DNA of 64,000 nucleotides from Trebonia sp963811335 (GCA_963811335.1 CAWERB010000031.1:266584-330583), one strand, 5' to 3'; counted from the stretch's first letter, positions 42,297-51,263 are shown. Made by a program: numbers and translations. Notes: generated by a model from the letters alone, not told the origin.

Positions 42297-44097
42297 ATGG
42301 TGCAGGTGGACGCCGATGACCTGCTTGCCGCGCTTGACCCCGAGCAGCGGGCGGTAGCGCTCGCCAGCCGGGGGCCGGTCTGCGTGCTGGCTGGCGCGGG
42401 GACCGGGAAGACCAGGGCGATTACCCACCGCATCGCCTACGCGGTCGCGACCGGGGTGGTCAGCCCGGCGCACGTGCTCGCGCTGACCTTTACCGTGCGC
42501 GCGGCCGGGGAACTGCGCGGGCGGCTGCGCGCGCTCGGCGGCGGCGCGGAGCGGGTACGCGCGACCACGTTCCACGCGGCCGCGCTGCGGCAGCTCAGCT
42601 ACTTCTGGCCGCGCGTGATCGGCGGGCGAGCGCCGCGGCTCGTGGAGTCGAAGCTGCCGCTGCTGCGCGAGGCGGCCGCCGGCCTCGGGCTGCGCATGGA
42701 CGGTGCCGCGCTCGCCGAGGCCGTGACGGAGATCGAGTGGGCGAAGGTCTGCCAGGTTCACCAGGACTCGTACGTGTTCGCGGCGACGGAGGCCGGCCGG
42801 GCGCCGTCGTCCGGGGTGGAGGACACCGGCCGGCTGTACGCGGCCTACGAGGCGCTGCGGCGGGACCGGCAGCTCATCGACTTCGAGTCGGTGCTCGAAC
42901 TGACGGCGGCGATCCTGCTCACCGAGCCCGCCGTTGCCCGCGAGGTGCACGCCGCCTTCAGGTACTTCACCGTGGATGAGTTCCAGGACGTCAACCCGCT
43001 GCAGAAGCTGCTGCTCGACGCCTGGCTCGGTGGCCGGGAGGAACTGTGCGTGGTCGGCGATCCCCGGCAGACGATTTACTCGTTCACCGGCGCCACGTCC
43101 GAGTACCTCCGGTCGTTCACGGTGGACTACCCGCAGGCGACGCTGGTCCGGCTGGTCCGCGACTACCGGTCGACCCCGCAGGTGGTGGCCGCGGCGAACC
43201 GGCTGGTGGCGGCGCCCGCCGAGCTTGACGCGCTGGTGGCGCAGCGGCCAGCCGGCCGAGCCGGCGGTGACGCGCTACCCGGACGAGGAAGCGGAGGCCA
43301 CCGGGGTGGCCGCCGAGATCACGGCGCTGATCAAGCGGGGCGTCCCGGCGCAGGAGATCGCCGTGCTGCTGCGGGTCAACGCGCACCTGGAGCGGTTTGA
43401 GCGGTCGCTTGCCGAGGCAGGCCTGCCGTACGTGGTCCGCGGCGCCGAGCGCTTCTACGAGCGGCCCGAGGTGCGGCAGGCCCTGGTGCTGCTGCGCGGG
43501 GCCGCGCGGGCGGCGGGCGCGGGCACCGACGCCACCGGGCTGCCCGGTGAGCTGCCCGCCGCGGTCCGGCACGTGCTCGCCTCAGCCGGGCTGACCGGCG
43601 CAGTGCCCGCGGCTCGCGGCGCGGTCAGGCAGCGCTGGGAGTCCCTCGCCGCCATCGCCGGCCTCGCCGACGACCTCGCCGCCGCACGGCCCGCGGCCAC
43701 CCTGGCGGATTTCGCCGCCGAGCTGGCCGAGCGCGCGGAGACCGGGCACGCACCGGTCGCGGCGGCGGTAACCCTGGCCACGATGCACGCCGCGAAGGGG
43801 CTTGAGTGGGACGCGGTGCTCCTTCCAGGGCTCGCGGAGGGCATAATGCCCATCGTGCACGCGCGAACGGCCGAGGCCGTCGAGGAGGAGCGGCGGCTGC
43901 TTTACGTCGCCGTCACCCGGGCCCGGGTCCACCTGGCGCTCTCCTGGGCAGTCCGCGCGGACACCGGCCCCAGGGACACCGGGCGCCGGAGCGTCGGGTT
44001 CACTGGCGTCGGGTTCGCGTCGGGTTCGCCGGCGTCACGGCAGCGCTCGCGCTTCCTGGCCGCGATGCAGGCGCCCGCCATGGCGGCCCGCCGATGA
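42297..44097 (+). CDS. uvrD2: UvrD/Rep-type helicase (UvrD2-like), frame break near 43250
   Basis: SF1A 3'-5' DNA helicase. Motif I LAGAGTGKTRAITHRIAYAV, Ia ALTFTVRAAGELRGR, II FTVDEFQDVNPLQ, III VVGDPRQTIYSFTGAT, IV VRLVRDYRSTPQ, V TMHAAKGLEWDAVLLPGLA, VI RRLLYVAVTRARVHLALSW. One extra base near 43250 separates motif IV from the rest; about 600 residues if corrected. Placement next to mycoredoxin and upstream of whiB7 marks it as UvrD2, but the C-terminal HRDC domain of mycobacterial UvrD2 is missing. Involved in DNA repair or replication. Confidence 0.85.
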
Positions 44098-44170
44098 GCG
44101 AGCTTGCGAGCGAATCAGTAAGCACTGCGCGTCCGCGAATGCGGACTCCGAGCGCCAGCGAGGTGGCCGG

Positions 44171-45040
44171 ATGAGCGACGCGCTTGACAAGCTGCTCGAC
44201 CTGCTCGACCTGGAGCAGATCGAGCAGGACATCTTCCGCGGCCGGTCGCCGGACGAGCGGGTGCAGCGGGTGTTCGGCGGCCAGGTGGCCGGCCAGGCAC
44301 TGGTCGCCGCGGGCCGGACGGTACCGGAAGACCGGCCGGTCCACTCGCTGCACGCCTACTTCATCCGGCCGGGCGATCCCGCCGTGCCGCTCGTCTACAC
44401 CGTGGACCGGGTACGCGACGGGCGCTCGTTCACCACCCGCCGGGTGACCGCGGTACAGCACGGTAAGGCGATCTTCACGCTCTCCGCCTCCTTCCACCAT
44501 CCCGAGCAGGGGCTTGAGCACTCGATGCGGATGCCGGCCGTGCCTGCCCCCGAGGAGTTGCGGCCCAACGCGGAACGGATCGCCGAGGCGCTGGGGAGGC
44601 CGCTGCCCGCGGACTTCCTTGACAGCCCGATCGACCTGCGCTCGGTCGGCCCGCTAGCTATCGAGGTGGACAGGGACCCGTCGCTTTACACCGGCAGCAA
44701 TCTTGTCTGGCTGCGGGTGACGGAGCGGCTGCCCGACGACCCGCTGCTGCACGTGTGCCTGATGACCTACGCCTCAGACCTGACGGTGCTGGAAAGCGTG
44801 CTTCTTGAGCATGGCGTGAGCTGGCTCGACGGGCACGTCGCCCCGGCGAGCCTGGACCACGCGATGTGGTTCCACCGCCCGTTCCGCGCCGACCAGTGGC
44901 TGCTTTACGCCCAGGAGTCGCCGGTCGCCGCCGGCGGCCGCGGCCTCGCGCGCGGCGAGGTGTTCACCGCCGAGGGCGAACTCGTTGTCTCTGTCGTCCA
45001 GGAAGGGCTCATCCGCATCAACGCGACGCAGCGCGACTGA
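44171..45040 (+). CDS. Acyl-CoA thioesterase II (TesB-like)
   Basis: 289 residues of the double hot-dog fold: DLLDLEQIEQDIFRGRSPDE, VFGGQVAGQALVAAGRTV, HAYFIRPGDPAVPLVYTVD, RDGRSFTTRRVTAVQHGKAI, and in the second half LMTYASDLTVLESVLLEHG with the catalytic Asp, then SLDHAMWFHRPFRADQWLLY. It hydrolyses acyl-CoA to free fatty acid and CoA. Ribosome site GAGGTG seven bases before the ATG. Probably co-transcribed with the upstream helicase gene. Confidence 0.93.
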   Translation: MSDALDKLLDLLDLEQIEQDIFRGRSPDERVQRVFGGQVAGQALVAAGRTVPEDRPVHSLHAYFIRPGDPAVPLVYTVDRVRDGRSFTTRRVTAVQHGKAIFTLSASFHHPEQGLEHSMRMPAVPAPEELRPNAERIAEALGRPLPADFLDSPIDLRSVGPLAIEVDRDPSLYTGSNLVWLRVTERLPDDPLLHVCLMTYASDLTVLESVLLEHGVSWLDGHVAPASLDHAMWFHRPFRADQWLLYAQESPVAAGGRGLARGEVFTAEGELVVSVVQEGLIRINATQRD

Positions 45041-45117
45041 AGCCTCACGCGGCATCTTCCTGGCACCTGGAAACCTTCTTTTCCGTTGGCCACCACAAGC
45101 ACCAAAATCCCAGGTCG

Positions 45118-45155
45118 AAAATGGGTTGCCCTGTCCGGGGAGCCTTACGTAGGCT
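45118..45155 (+). promoter_or_regulatory. Probable WhiB7-responsive promoter of whiB7
   Basis: GAAAATGGG (45117-45125) precedes TTGCCC (45126-45131) and TAGGCT (45150-45155), an 18-base spacer. An A/T block immediately upstream of the -35 is the known mark of WhiB7-activated promoters, and whiB7 is autoregulated in mycobacteria and streptomycetes (family knowledge). A small palindrome AGCCTTACGTAGGCT overlaps the -10. The leader would be about 500 bases. Confidence 0.5.
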
Positions 45156-45208
45156 AAGCGTCATGTCCGTAGGACAGAGCATCTGACCCCTGGAAGGAGG
45201 TGCCTACG

Positions 45209-45298
45209 GTGGAGATCTACACGAATGACGTCGCGGCTGCGACGTCGCGGCTGCCCGTACCGGCGCCGCCTTCCTTGGTGTCTGCTCGCCGTGGATGA
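45209..45298 (+). CDS. 29-codon leader ORF of whiB7
   Basis: GTG start eight bases after the very strong ribosome site GGAAGGAGG (45192-45200). The peptide begins MEIYTNDVAAATSRLP and ends PPSLVSARRG. Its stop overlaps the next start as ATGA. Position at the head of the whiB7 leader and the strong ribosome site suggest a translated sensor of ribosome speed rather than a functional protein. Confidence 0.6.
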   Translation: MEIYTNDVAAATSRLPVPAPPSLVSARRG

Positions 45299-45546
45299 GC
45301 CTCTCCGTCGAATCCGTCGCAGGGGCGAGCCATGTCCGCACGCAGAACCCAGTCCTGGTTGCCGGTATCCCGGGTGCGCGCCTTGGCGCGTTCTGGCCGG
45401 TCCCGGCCATGACGCCGACGGCGGCTCTCATCAGCGGCGAGCAGCCGGCCGTCAACGGCACCCGTAAGCAGAACGTCCACAAGACCCGCATCAACGCCGG
45501 TGGTTACGGCGCGATGGGTCCGCATCCAGAACGGGAACCGGCCTAG
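45295..45546 (+). CDS. 83-codon leader ORF of whiB7, coupled to the first
   Basis: Starts by ATGA overlap with the 29-codon ORF and has no ribosome site of its own. It encodes an Ala/Pro/Gly-rich peptide whose C-terminal half (VNGTRKQNVHKTRINAGGYG, AMGPHPEREPA) looks more protein-like than the first half. The TAG stop (45544-45546) lies inside the first leader hairpin. I know no family for it. It could be a real small protein or only the second stage of an attenuator. Confidence 0.45.
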   Translation: MSLSVESVAGASHVRTQNPVLVAGIPGARLGAFWPVPAMTPTAALISGEQPAVNGTRKQNVHKTRINAGGYGAMGPHPEREPA

Positions 45547-45557
45547 AACTAGGCCGG
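45538..45557 (+). promoter_or_regulatory. Leader hairpin overlapping the leader-ORF stop
   Basis: CCGGCCTAG (45538-45546) pairs perfectly with CTAGGCCGG (45549-45557) across an AA loop. The UAG of the 83-codon ORF forms part of the stem, so a ribosome finishing that ORF would open it. It lies 13 bases upstream of the terminator and shares GGCCG with it, so the two may compete. Confidence 0.6.
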
Positions 45558-45570
45558 CCAGATCCCCGAA

Positions 45571-45612
45571 GGCCGCGGACCCGAAACCAGGGTCCGCGGC
45601 CAGATTTGTTTT
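45571..45612 (+). terminator. Intrinsic terminator (attenuator) in the whiB7 leader
   Basis: GGCCGCGGACCC (45571-45582) pairs perfectly with GGGTCCGCGGCC (45590-45601) across a 7-base loop, followed by AGATTTGTTTTG. A 12-bp GC stem plus T-rich tail is unusual in such high-GC DNA. It lies between the leader ORFs and whiB7, so it would end transcription before whiB7 unless antiterminated. Confidence 0.8.
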
Positions 45613-45670
45613 GAGGCCCGGTCCCACGACCAGCACAACTGGACCTTCAAAGCGAGAGGGGATGGCACCG

Positions 45671-46045
45671 ATGGATTGGCCCGACGCCTCATTTGAGGCG
45701 GTCGCCGTCATCGAGTCCTACGTCGACAAGACCACCGAGCCGGGCGCGATCGCGACCCTGTTCAACTACCCCGATGTCCCGGTCGGCCTCGACCTGCCGT
45801 GCACGGAGGACCCGGAACTGTTCTTCGCCGAGGCGCCTGCGGACGTCGAGGCGGCCAAGGCCCTGTGCCAGGGCTGCAAGATCCGGGTTGCCTGCCTGGA
45901 AGGCGCGCTCGAGCGGCGCGAGCCGTGGGGTGTCTGGGGCGGGGAACTGCTCCTGCGCGGCACGATCGTGCCACGGAAGCGCCCGCGCGGGCGTCCCCGC
46001 AAGGAAGACAGGGAACTGGCGAAGGCCGATGAACAGGCCGCATAG
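45671..46045 (+). CDS. whiB7: WhiB7/WblC redox-sensitive transcriptional activator of antibiotic resistance
   Basis: 124 residues from the ATG at 45671, ten bases after AGAGGGG; an ATG at 45662 is too close to the ribosome site. Four cluster cysteines (DLPCTEDPELFF, ALCQGCKIRVACLEGALE), the WhiB turn EPWGVWGGELLLRG, and the AT-hook RKRPRGRPRKED that distinguishes WhiB7. It binds sigma-70 region 4 via its [4Fe-4S] cluster and activates resistance genes when translation is inhibited. The N-terminus is about 30 residues longer than in M. tuberculosis. The leader shows an attenuator. Confidence 0.92.
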   Translation: MDWPDASFEAVAVIESYVDKTTEPGAIATLFNYPDVPVGLDLPCTEDPELFFAEAPADVEAAKALCQGCKIRVACLEGALERREPWGVWGGELLLRGTIVPRKRPRGRPRKEDRELAKADEQAA

Positions 46046-46250
46046 CGGACGTCAGCACCATGACGGCCCGCAACGGCCCGGACGAGCACTGCGGCGCGGC
46101 AGCTCGACGTCCCGGCAGCTTGACCTTCCCCCAGCGGAAGACCGCAGGCTGAAGGCAGGCGAGCTGGCGCGCCGCAACGGAATCAGTCGCACACGATGCG
46201 GCTAGCAGTCATGAACACACGCAAACGCACACAATGCGAGGTTGTCAGTC

Positions 46251-46442
46251 ATGTACGCCCAGGAATACCTGTCCAAGGAACGGCAACAGGAACGCCTCAG
46301 GCAGGCGGAGCAGGAGCGCTCCGCTCGCCGGGTCACCGAGCTGCGCAAGCTGGAGAAGCGGCAGGAGCGCGCCGAGCGCAAGCTGCTGTCCGCGTGGCAG
46401 CGCGTCGAGCGCCTGCGCACGACGCTCGGGACAGCCGGCTGA
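46251..46442 (+). CDS. Small coiled-coil protein
   Basis: 63 residues, almost all helical and charged: MYAQEYLSKERQQERLRQAE, QERSARRVTELRKLEKRQER, AERKLLSAWQRVERLRTTLG. GAGG lies about ten bases before the ATG and a good terminator follows, so expression is likely. No family recognised; position after whiB7 could mean a shared transcript. Confidence 0.6.
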   Translation: MYAQEYLSKERQQERLRQAEQERSARRVTELRKLEKRQERAERKLLSAWQRVERLRTTLGTAG

Positions 46443-46462
46443 AAAGTCCGGCAGGCCGCAGG

Positions 46463-46500
46463 AAACCCGGGATGCGCGAGGGCCATCCCGGGTTTCTTTT
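46463..46500 (+). terminator. Intrinsic terminator after the coiled-coil gene
   Basis: AAACCCGGGATG (46463-46474) pairs perfectly with CATCCCGGGTTT (46484-46495) across a 9-base loop, followed by CTTTTTG. The A-rich left side means it could also serve the convergent ABC1 kinase gene, which ends at 46528. Confidence 0.85.
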
Positions 46501-46527
46501 TGCCCGCTATCGCCCCGCTATCATCTG

Positions 46528-47922
46528 CTACAGCGTTTGTTTCTGCTCTTCTGCTTGTGCTGAGCCGTCGTCGGCGTACCCGGGGACCCAGCGGACCACC
46601 TCGGCGCGGAACGGCCCCTCGCACTCAAGCTGGCAGAGCACGCCGATCCCGGCGGTCGATACCCGGTGGATCAGCACGTAGGACGGCGGCAGGTTGAACT
46701 TCCTCGCGATATTGCCCGAGGCGTTCAGGTCGGTGACCCGCCCGGCCTCGCCGCGCATCCACTCCCTGGAGAACTTGAACGTCTCCACCGACGACGGCTC
46801 GGCGAGTGGCGCGAGGAACGCGCGCAGCGCGTCCAGGTCGACCGAGATTCCCGGCCGGAGGAAGTTGTCCGCCCGCAGCGACCGCTCAACCTCGGCGATG
46901 TCCGGGTCCGGGTCGTGCAGGATCCGCAGCAGCCGCCCGAAGATCGGCGGCAGGCCCGTGGGCAGCCGGTCGACCGCGCCGAAGTCGAGCACGCCGAGCC
47001 GCCCGTCGGGGAGCAGCCGGAAGTTGCCTGGATGGGGATCGGCGTGCAGCAGCCCCGCCCGCGCCGGACCGGAGAACAGGAACCTGGTGAACAAGATGCC
47101 CGCCAGGTCCCGCTCTGTCGTGGACCCGTCGCTGATGATCTTCGACAGCGGGGTCCCGTCCATCCACTCGGTGACCAGCACGTGGTCGGTCTCCGTGACG
47201 ACCCCTGGTACGAAGATGTCGGGGTCGCCGGCGTAGGCCGCCGCGAAGGCGCGCTGTGCGTCGGCCTCCATGTGGTAGTCGAGCTCCTCGGCCACCCGGT
47301 CGCGGAGCTCGTCGAGCATCGGCTTCACGTCAAGCCCGGGCATCATGATGCCGAACAGCCGCCCTATCCGCGCAAGCTGCGTGAAGTCATTCAGCAGGGC
47401 CCGGCCCGCCCCCGGGTACTGGATCTTGACGGCGACCCGGCGGCCGTCCCGCCAGACCGCCCGGTGCACCTGCCCGATGGAGGCCGCGGCCGCGGGCGTG
47501 TCGTCGAAGGACTCGAACGAGGACCGCCAGTCCGGACCGAGGTCGGCGGCGAGCACCCGGTGCACCGTGCCGGCGGCCAGCGGCGGCGCGGACTCCTGCA
47601 GCTTGGTTAGCGTCGCCCGGTACGGGCCGGCCAGCTCCGGCGGCAGCGCCGCCTCGAAGATCGACAGCGCCTGACCGAGCTTCATTGCCCCGCCCTTGAG
47701 CTCACCGAGCACGCGGAACACCTGGTCGGCGGTGCGCTGCTGTATCTCCTGCGCGACCAGCTCGGCGGAGCGCCCGCCGATCCGCTTGCCGATGCCGAGC
47801 GCCGTGCGGCCGGCCCACCCGAGCGGTAGCCCGGCGAGCATAGCGCCGCGCTGCACGCTGCCCCGGGGCACGTCGGCGCGCCCGTTCGGTGAAGCCTGGC
47901 TCTCGCCGTCATTCTCCGCCAA
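46528..47922 (-). CDS. ABC1/UbiB family atypical protein kinase
   Basis: 464 residues from a TTG at 47922 with GATGAGG upstream. ABC1 marks: GGAMKLGQALSIFEAALPPE (the KxGQ motif), AAAASIGQVHRAVW, VAVKIQYPGAGRAL (kinase Lys), EELDYHMEADAQ, LLHADPHPGNFRLL (catalytic loop) and LGVLDFGAVDRL (metal-binding DFG). UbiB proteins are ATPases linked to quinone or lipid handling. In actinobacteria this gene normally sits beside whiB7 and uvrD2, as here. The start region is copied again at 49681-49725. Confidence 0.9.
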   Translation of the reverse strand: MAENDGESQASPNGRADVPRGSVQRGAMLAGLPLGWAGRTALGIGKRIGGRSAELVAQEIQQRTADQVFRVLGELKGGAMKLGQALSIFEAALPPELAGPYRATLTKLQESAPPLAAGTVHRVLAADLGPDWRSSFESFDDTPAAAASIGQVHRAVWRDGRRVAVKIQYPGAGRALLNDFTQLARIGRLFGIMMPGLDVKPMLDELRDRVAEELDYHMEADAQRAFAAAYAGDPDIFVPGVVTETDHVLVTEWMDGTPLSKIISDGSTTERDLAGILFTRFLFSGPARAGLLHADPHPGNFRLLPDGRLGVLDFGAVDRLPTGLPPIFGRLLRILHDPDPDIAEVERSLRADNFLRPGISVDLDALRAFLAPLAEPSSVETFKFSREWMRGEAGRVTDLNASGNIARKFNLPPSYVLIHRVSTAGIGVLCQLECEGPFRAEVVRWVPGYADDGSAQAEEQKQTL

Positions 47923-47934
47923 TGAAAACCCTCA
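47891..47934. repeat. Direct repeat, copy 1 (over the ABC1 kinase start)
   Basis: A block containing CGCCGTCATT and CTCCGCCAATGAAAACCCTC matches 49681-49725 at all but about three positions (one base inserted in copy 2). Downstream similarity continues weakly to GGTGGCGTGT and GCCTAG. The two copies are in the same orientation and flank the segment with gene remnants and the deacetylase. Confidence 0.75.
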
Positions 47935-48088
47935 TCTCCCGAACGGTGGCGTGTTCCAAGCCTAGTATTAGAACGGTGCCGTGCGATCTTTGAGGCTTCG
48001 GGCATAGCGGGATTTGCGTACGGCGGCCGGGCGTCGTCGTCGCCAGTCTGACCATTGCCGGTGGAATCCGGCGGGGCGGCGGCATACG

Positions 48089-48500
48089 GTGCTGCACATC
48101 GAGTGCCTGGACCGCATCTACCTCAACGCCTACGTTCCCGTCCTGCAGTCCAGCGGGTGACCTGCTACTACCTGTGGGACGAGGACTTCGGGCCGGCGTT
48201 CATCAAGGTCTGCGCGTACTTCCCTTACCCGGCCAAGATCTGGGTCAACGGGCACGAGTGGGCCAAGCGGCAGGCGGTCAAGGTCGGCATCGGGTTCACC
48301 GAGCTGTCCAACGGGTTCGCCTCATGCTCAGACGCGGCCGGGCTCCAGGCGATCTGCGACCGGTTGCCTGCGCGCCTTGATCGCCGGACTGCTGAACACC
48401 CGCTACACGCCCGGCCAGATGACCTATGACCTGCGCCGGCTCCGTCTCGCCGACCTCATCAGGCGGATCGAGCACACCAAAGCCGCACGAAAACTTGACA
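48089..48500 (+). pseudogene. Remnant of an uncharacterised ~600-residue actinobacterial protein family, twice internally deleted
   Basis: Three short pieces occur in order: VLHIECLDRIYLNAYVPVLQ (48089-48160, then a stop), DEDFGPAFIKVCAYFPYPAK with WVNGHEWAKRQAVKVGIGFT and ASCSDAAGLQAICDRL (about 48180-48370), and GQMTYDLRRLRLADLIRRIE (about 48412-48475). From memory these are the beginning, middle and end of a widespread family of about 600 residues of unknown function; the spacing implies deletions of roughly 150 and 220 residues. It is certainly not functional. Its end lies against the 3' end of the deacetylase gene. Confidence 0.65.
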
Positions 48501-49313
48501 CGAACGTCCAGAAGCTAGTGCCCATTAGGATCACTACGGCGATCCGGAGGCGTACCTTGGCTCGCCGCCCCACGGAGAAGGCCCTGCCGCGAGCCCGGTC
48601 CAGGCGCATCGCCAGCGTGTCATGGCCGTTGACCATGGCGCCGAACTGCTCCATGGTCGTCGTGCGGTCGACGGTCAGCCGCGGCAGGGTGAAAAGGTCG
48701 GACCGCTCGTGGCCATGGCGTTGCCCACGGCGTAGGCGTGTGTGTAGCCGGCCTCGCGGGCCGCTCGCCGTGCCTTCGCGTTCCAGAGGCCGAACGGGTA
48801 GGAAACCCCGGGGACCGCCAGTCCCAGCTTGTCTTCAAGCATGCGCTTGGGAGCGTCGAGCTCGTCGCTCAGCTTGTCGCCTGACAGCCGGTCGAGCTCC
48901 GGGTGCTGGTGGGAGTGCGCGCCGATCTCGATCCCGGCCTCGGCGAGTTCGGCGAGCTCGCGCCAGTTCAGCATCGCTCTCGGCCCGAGCTTAGTGCCGA
49001 CCCACCCCGTGGTCTGGAAGACCGTGGCGGTGTGGCCGTACTGCTTGAGCAGCGGGAGCGCCGTGCAGTAGAAGTCGCGGTAGCCGTCGTCGAAGGTGAG
49101 CACCGCGGGGCGCTCTGGTAGTGCTCCCGCGCCGTCGGCCAGGATCTTCGCCAGGGCCCCGGCGGTGACCGTGGTGAAGCCAGCGTCGTGCAGGTAGGCG
49201 AGCTGGCTGGCGAAGGCTTCTGGAGCGACCGCGAGTCCGCTAAGGGTCGCCGTGACGTCGGCAATCTCGTGGTACATCAGGACGGGGACCTTGAGCAAGG
49301 TGGCCGAGGCCAT
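48424..49313 (-). CDS. Polysaccharide deacetylase (CE4), frame break near 48705 and altered C-terminus
   Basis: NodB-fold deacetylase from the ATG at 49313, with GGAGGG upstream: VPVLMYHEIADV, motif 1 VLTFDDGYRDFY, motif 2 IGAHSHQHPELDRL, SYPFGLWNAKARRAARE, YTHAYAVGN. The frame changes by one base near 48705, and the end continues as ERSDLFTLPRLTVDRTTTME into ARGRAFSVGRRAKVRLRIAV. The last about 30 residues are only the antisense of the neighbouring remnant, so the natural 3' end seems lost. It removes acetyl groups from surface polysaccharide or peptidoglycan; no signal peptide is seen. Confidence 0.75.
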
Positions 49314-49489
49314 GAACCGAAACCCTCCAGGCGGTATATGTTTAGACTTTGCGCGAAGCAGGCAGATCACGACTCTACTCGCTACGGCCGCCGCGCCGAG
49401 GAAGAAACTGCGACGTTTCTTTAGATTGTCTTAATAATTTGTGAAGATTCTAGCCAGAGAGGCGACGAGCCCGCGGGGATCCGCGGGGG

Positions 49490-49690
49490 TTGTGCCAGAT
49501 GGCAACTGGCGGAGTTCGCCGGGGAGTCGTCGCCGGACGGGATGCAGCGGCTGAGCTGCGCCGACGGCTCCAAGGACCGCGGCTCTACGACTGGGCGCTC
49601 ATCGGCATCGCGGAAAGGCCTGGCCATCACCTGCGGGTGCGCAGGTCCCTGCAGCCGGGCGAGAAGGGCCAGATGGAGGGGAAGGCTGGC
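49490..49690 (+). pseudogene. IS701-family transposase remnant
   Basis: RWQLAEFAGESSPDGMQRL (49497-49553) is the N-terminal signature of IS701-type DDE transposases. After a deletion of most of the gene and a frame change come LQGPRLYDWALIGIAERPGH and LRVRRSLQPGEKG, the typical region near the end of the DDE core. About 200 bases remain of more than 1.2 kb. No inverted ends were found. The rest of 49314-50028 holds copy 2 of the direct repeat and no further gene. Confidence 0.7.
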
Positions 49691-49725
49691 TCACGCCGTC
49701 ATTACTCCGCCAATGAAAACCCTCA
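49681..49725. repeat. Direct repeat, copy 2 (beside the IS701 remnant)
   Basis: Nearly identical to 47891-47934, which covers the 5' end of the ABC1 kinase gene. It abuts the IS701 remnant. Because it reproduces part of a kept gene, it marks either a duplicated insertion target or a recombination scar, and shows where the original gene order was opened. Confidence 0.75.
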
Positions 49726-50028
49726 GTTTTGCCACTGAAACCTTCATCGTGCCAACGATGGCGTGTGTTACGCCTAGGCGAGCCCGTAGCATGGCAAGCC
49801 GGTGCCCACCGTAGTGCTCACACATCCAGTCTCTTCGATGTCCGCAGAAGGGGCGGTGTTCCGTGGGATCAGGGCGACGTGATCCTCACCGTCTGATGCG
49901 ACGCCGTGAGCAGCCCGTGATCGATGCCCCCGCGAACCCGGTTATCGCCTGATGTGTTCGAGTTTGCTGTATCGTCGGCTCAGCATGTTACTGCTGAATA
50001 TTCTCTGAACAGAGGCGGATTCTGGACC

Positions 50029-51263
50029 ATGGCCAAGCCCATCAACGTTGCCGATTATTGCGCCGGCGCTCGGCGGCGCCTTCCGCGCTTTATCTGGGAC
50101 AGCATCGAGGGCGGTGCCTGTGATGAGATCACGCTGCGGAGGAACCGGACTGCGTTCAGCGACTACGTGCTGCGTCCGAGACCGCTGGTCGATGTCTCCC
50201 GCCGCGACCTGACGACATCGTGCTCGGTACCACGATATCGCTGCCCGTCATCCTTGGCCCGGTGGGAGCAGGGCGACTCGTCCACCACGACGCCGAGCGC
50301 ATCGCCGCGCGGGCTGCCGCGAACTCGGGCACTATTTACTGCCTCAGCAGCGTTGCCCGGGCTCCGGAGGAGCTGGACGGGGCCGCGGATGGCCCCATGT
50401 GGTTCCAGCTGTACATAAGGCCGGCCAGAGAACATACCGAGCGTCTCGTACGCAGGGCGCTCGCTATGAACTACAGGGTTCTCTGCGTCACGGTGGACGG
50501 CGCGGTGTCGGGTATACGCGAACGTGATACCAGGAACGACATGAAGCCGCCAGTTTCGCCTAAAGCGCGATTCCTTCTTCAGGGGGCCGCCCATCCAGCC
50601 TGGGCAGCCAACTTCGTGAACGCAAGAAGGCTGCTGGCGCTGCGCGGTGCCAGCGATCCAGCGCAAACCACCCTGCGGGATGTCGAGGACGAAATTACGA
50701 GTACCTGGCATCCCATCAGCTGGGATGACCTCGCCTGGCTGCGGGACCTGTGGCCAGGTCCGCTGGTCGTGAAGGGCATAATGCGCGCTGAGGAGTGCGC
50801 TCGACTCATCGGTCTAGGCGTCGACGGAATCGTAGTTTCAAATCACGGGGGCCGGCAGCTGGACGGGGTGAGTGCCACGATAGAAGCCCTGCCCGAGGTT
50901 GCCGCTGCCGCCTGCGGAAAGCTTGAGGTCTACCTAGACGGCGGAATCCGTCGCGGGACTGACGTGGTAAAGGCGCTAGCGCTCGGTGCTACGGCGGTAT
51001 TGATCGGCCGCCCCTACATATATGGCCTCGCAGTCCGCGGGCAGCGTGGCATTGAGGATGTACTGGGTATTCTGCGATACGAAACCGACAACACGATGGC
51101 GCTGCTCGGTTGCCCCTCCATCGCTGATATTGACAGCTCAATGGTCAAGAGGATCGACGACATCACCACGACAGCGCGCCACCGATCCATGGGCGGTACT
51201 GCCGGAGGCAACGGAGCGCACGTCGGGCGCGCGGTGAGACTGATCAGCCCTTCCCAGCGCTGA
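50029..51263 (+). CDS. FMN-dependent alpha-hydroxyacid dehydrogenase (LldD-like), frame break near 50215
   Basis: TIM-barrel flavoenzyme oxidising an L-2-hydroxyacid to the 2-oxoacid. IWDSIEGGACDEITLRRNRT, LRPRPLVDVSRRDL, then after the break ISLPVILGPVGAGRLVHHDA, MWFQLYIRPAREHTERLVRR, LVVKGIMRAEECARLIGLGV, the FMN/substrate site VSNHGGRQLDGVSATIEALP (catalytic His), and LDGGIRRGTDVVKALALGAT. The frame changes near 50215 between RRDLTT and VLGTT. 411 residues if corrected. The ATG at 50029 follows GAGGCGG. Lies in the island interrupting the conserved locus. Confidence 0.85.
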
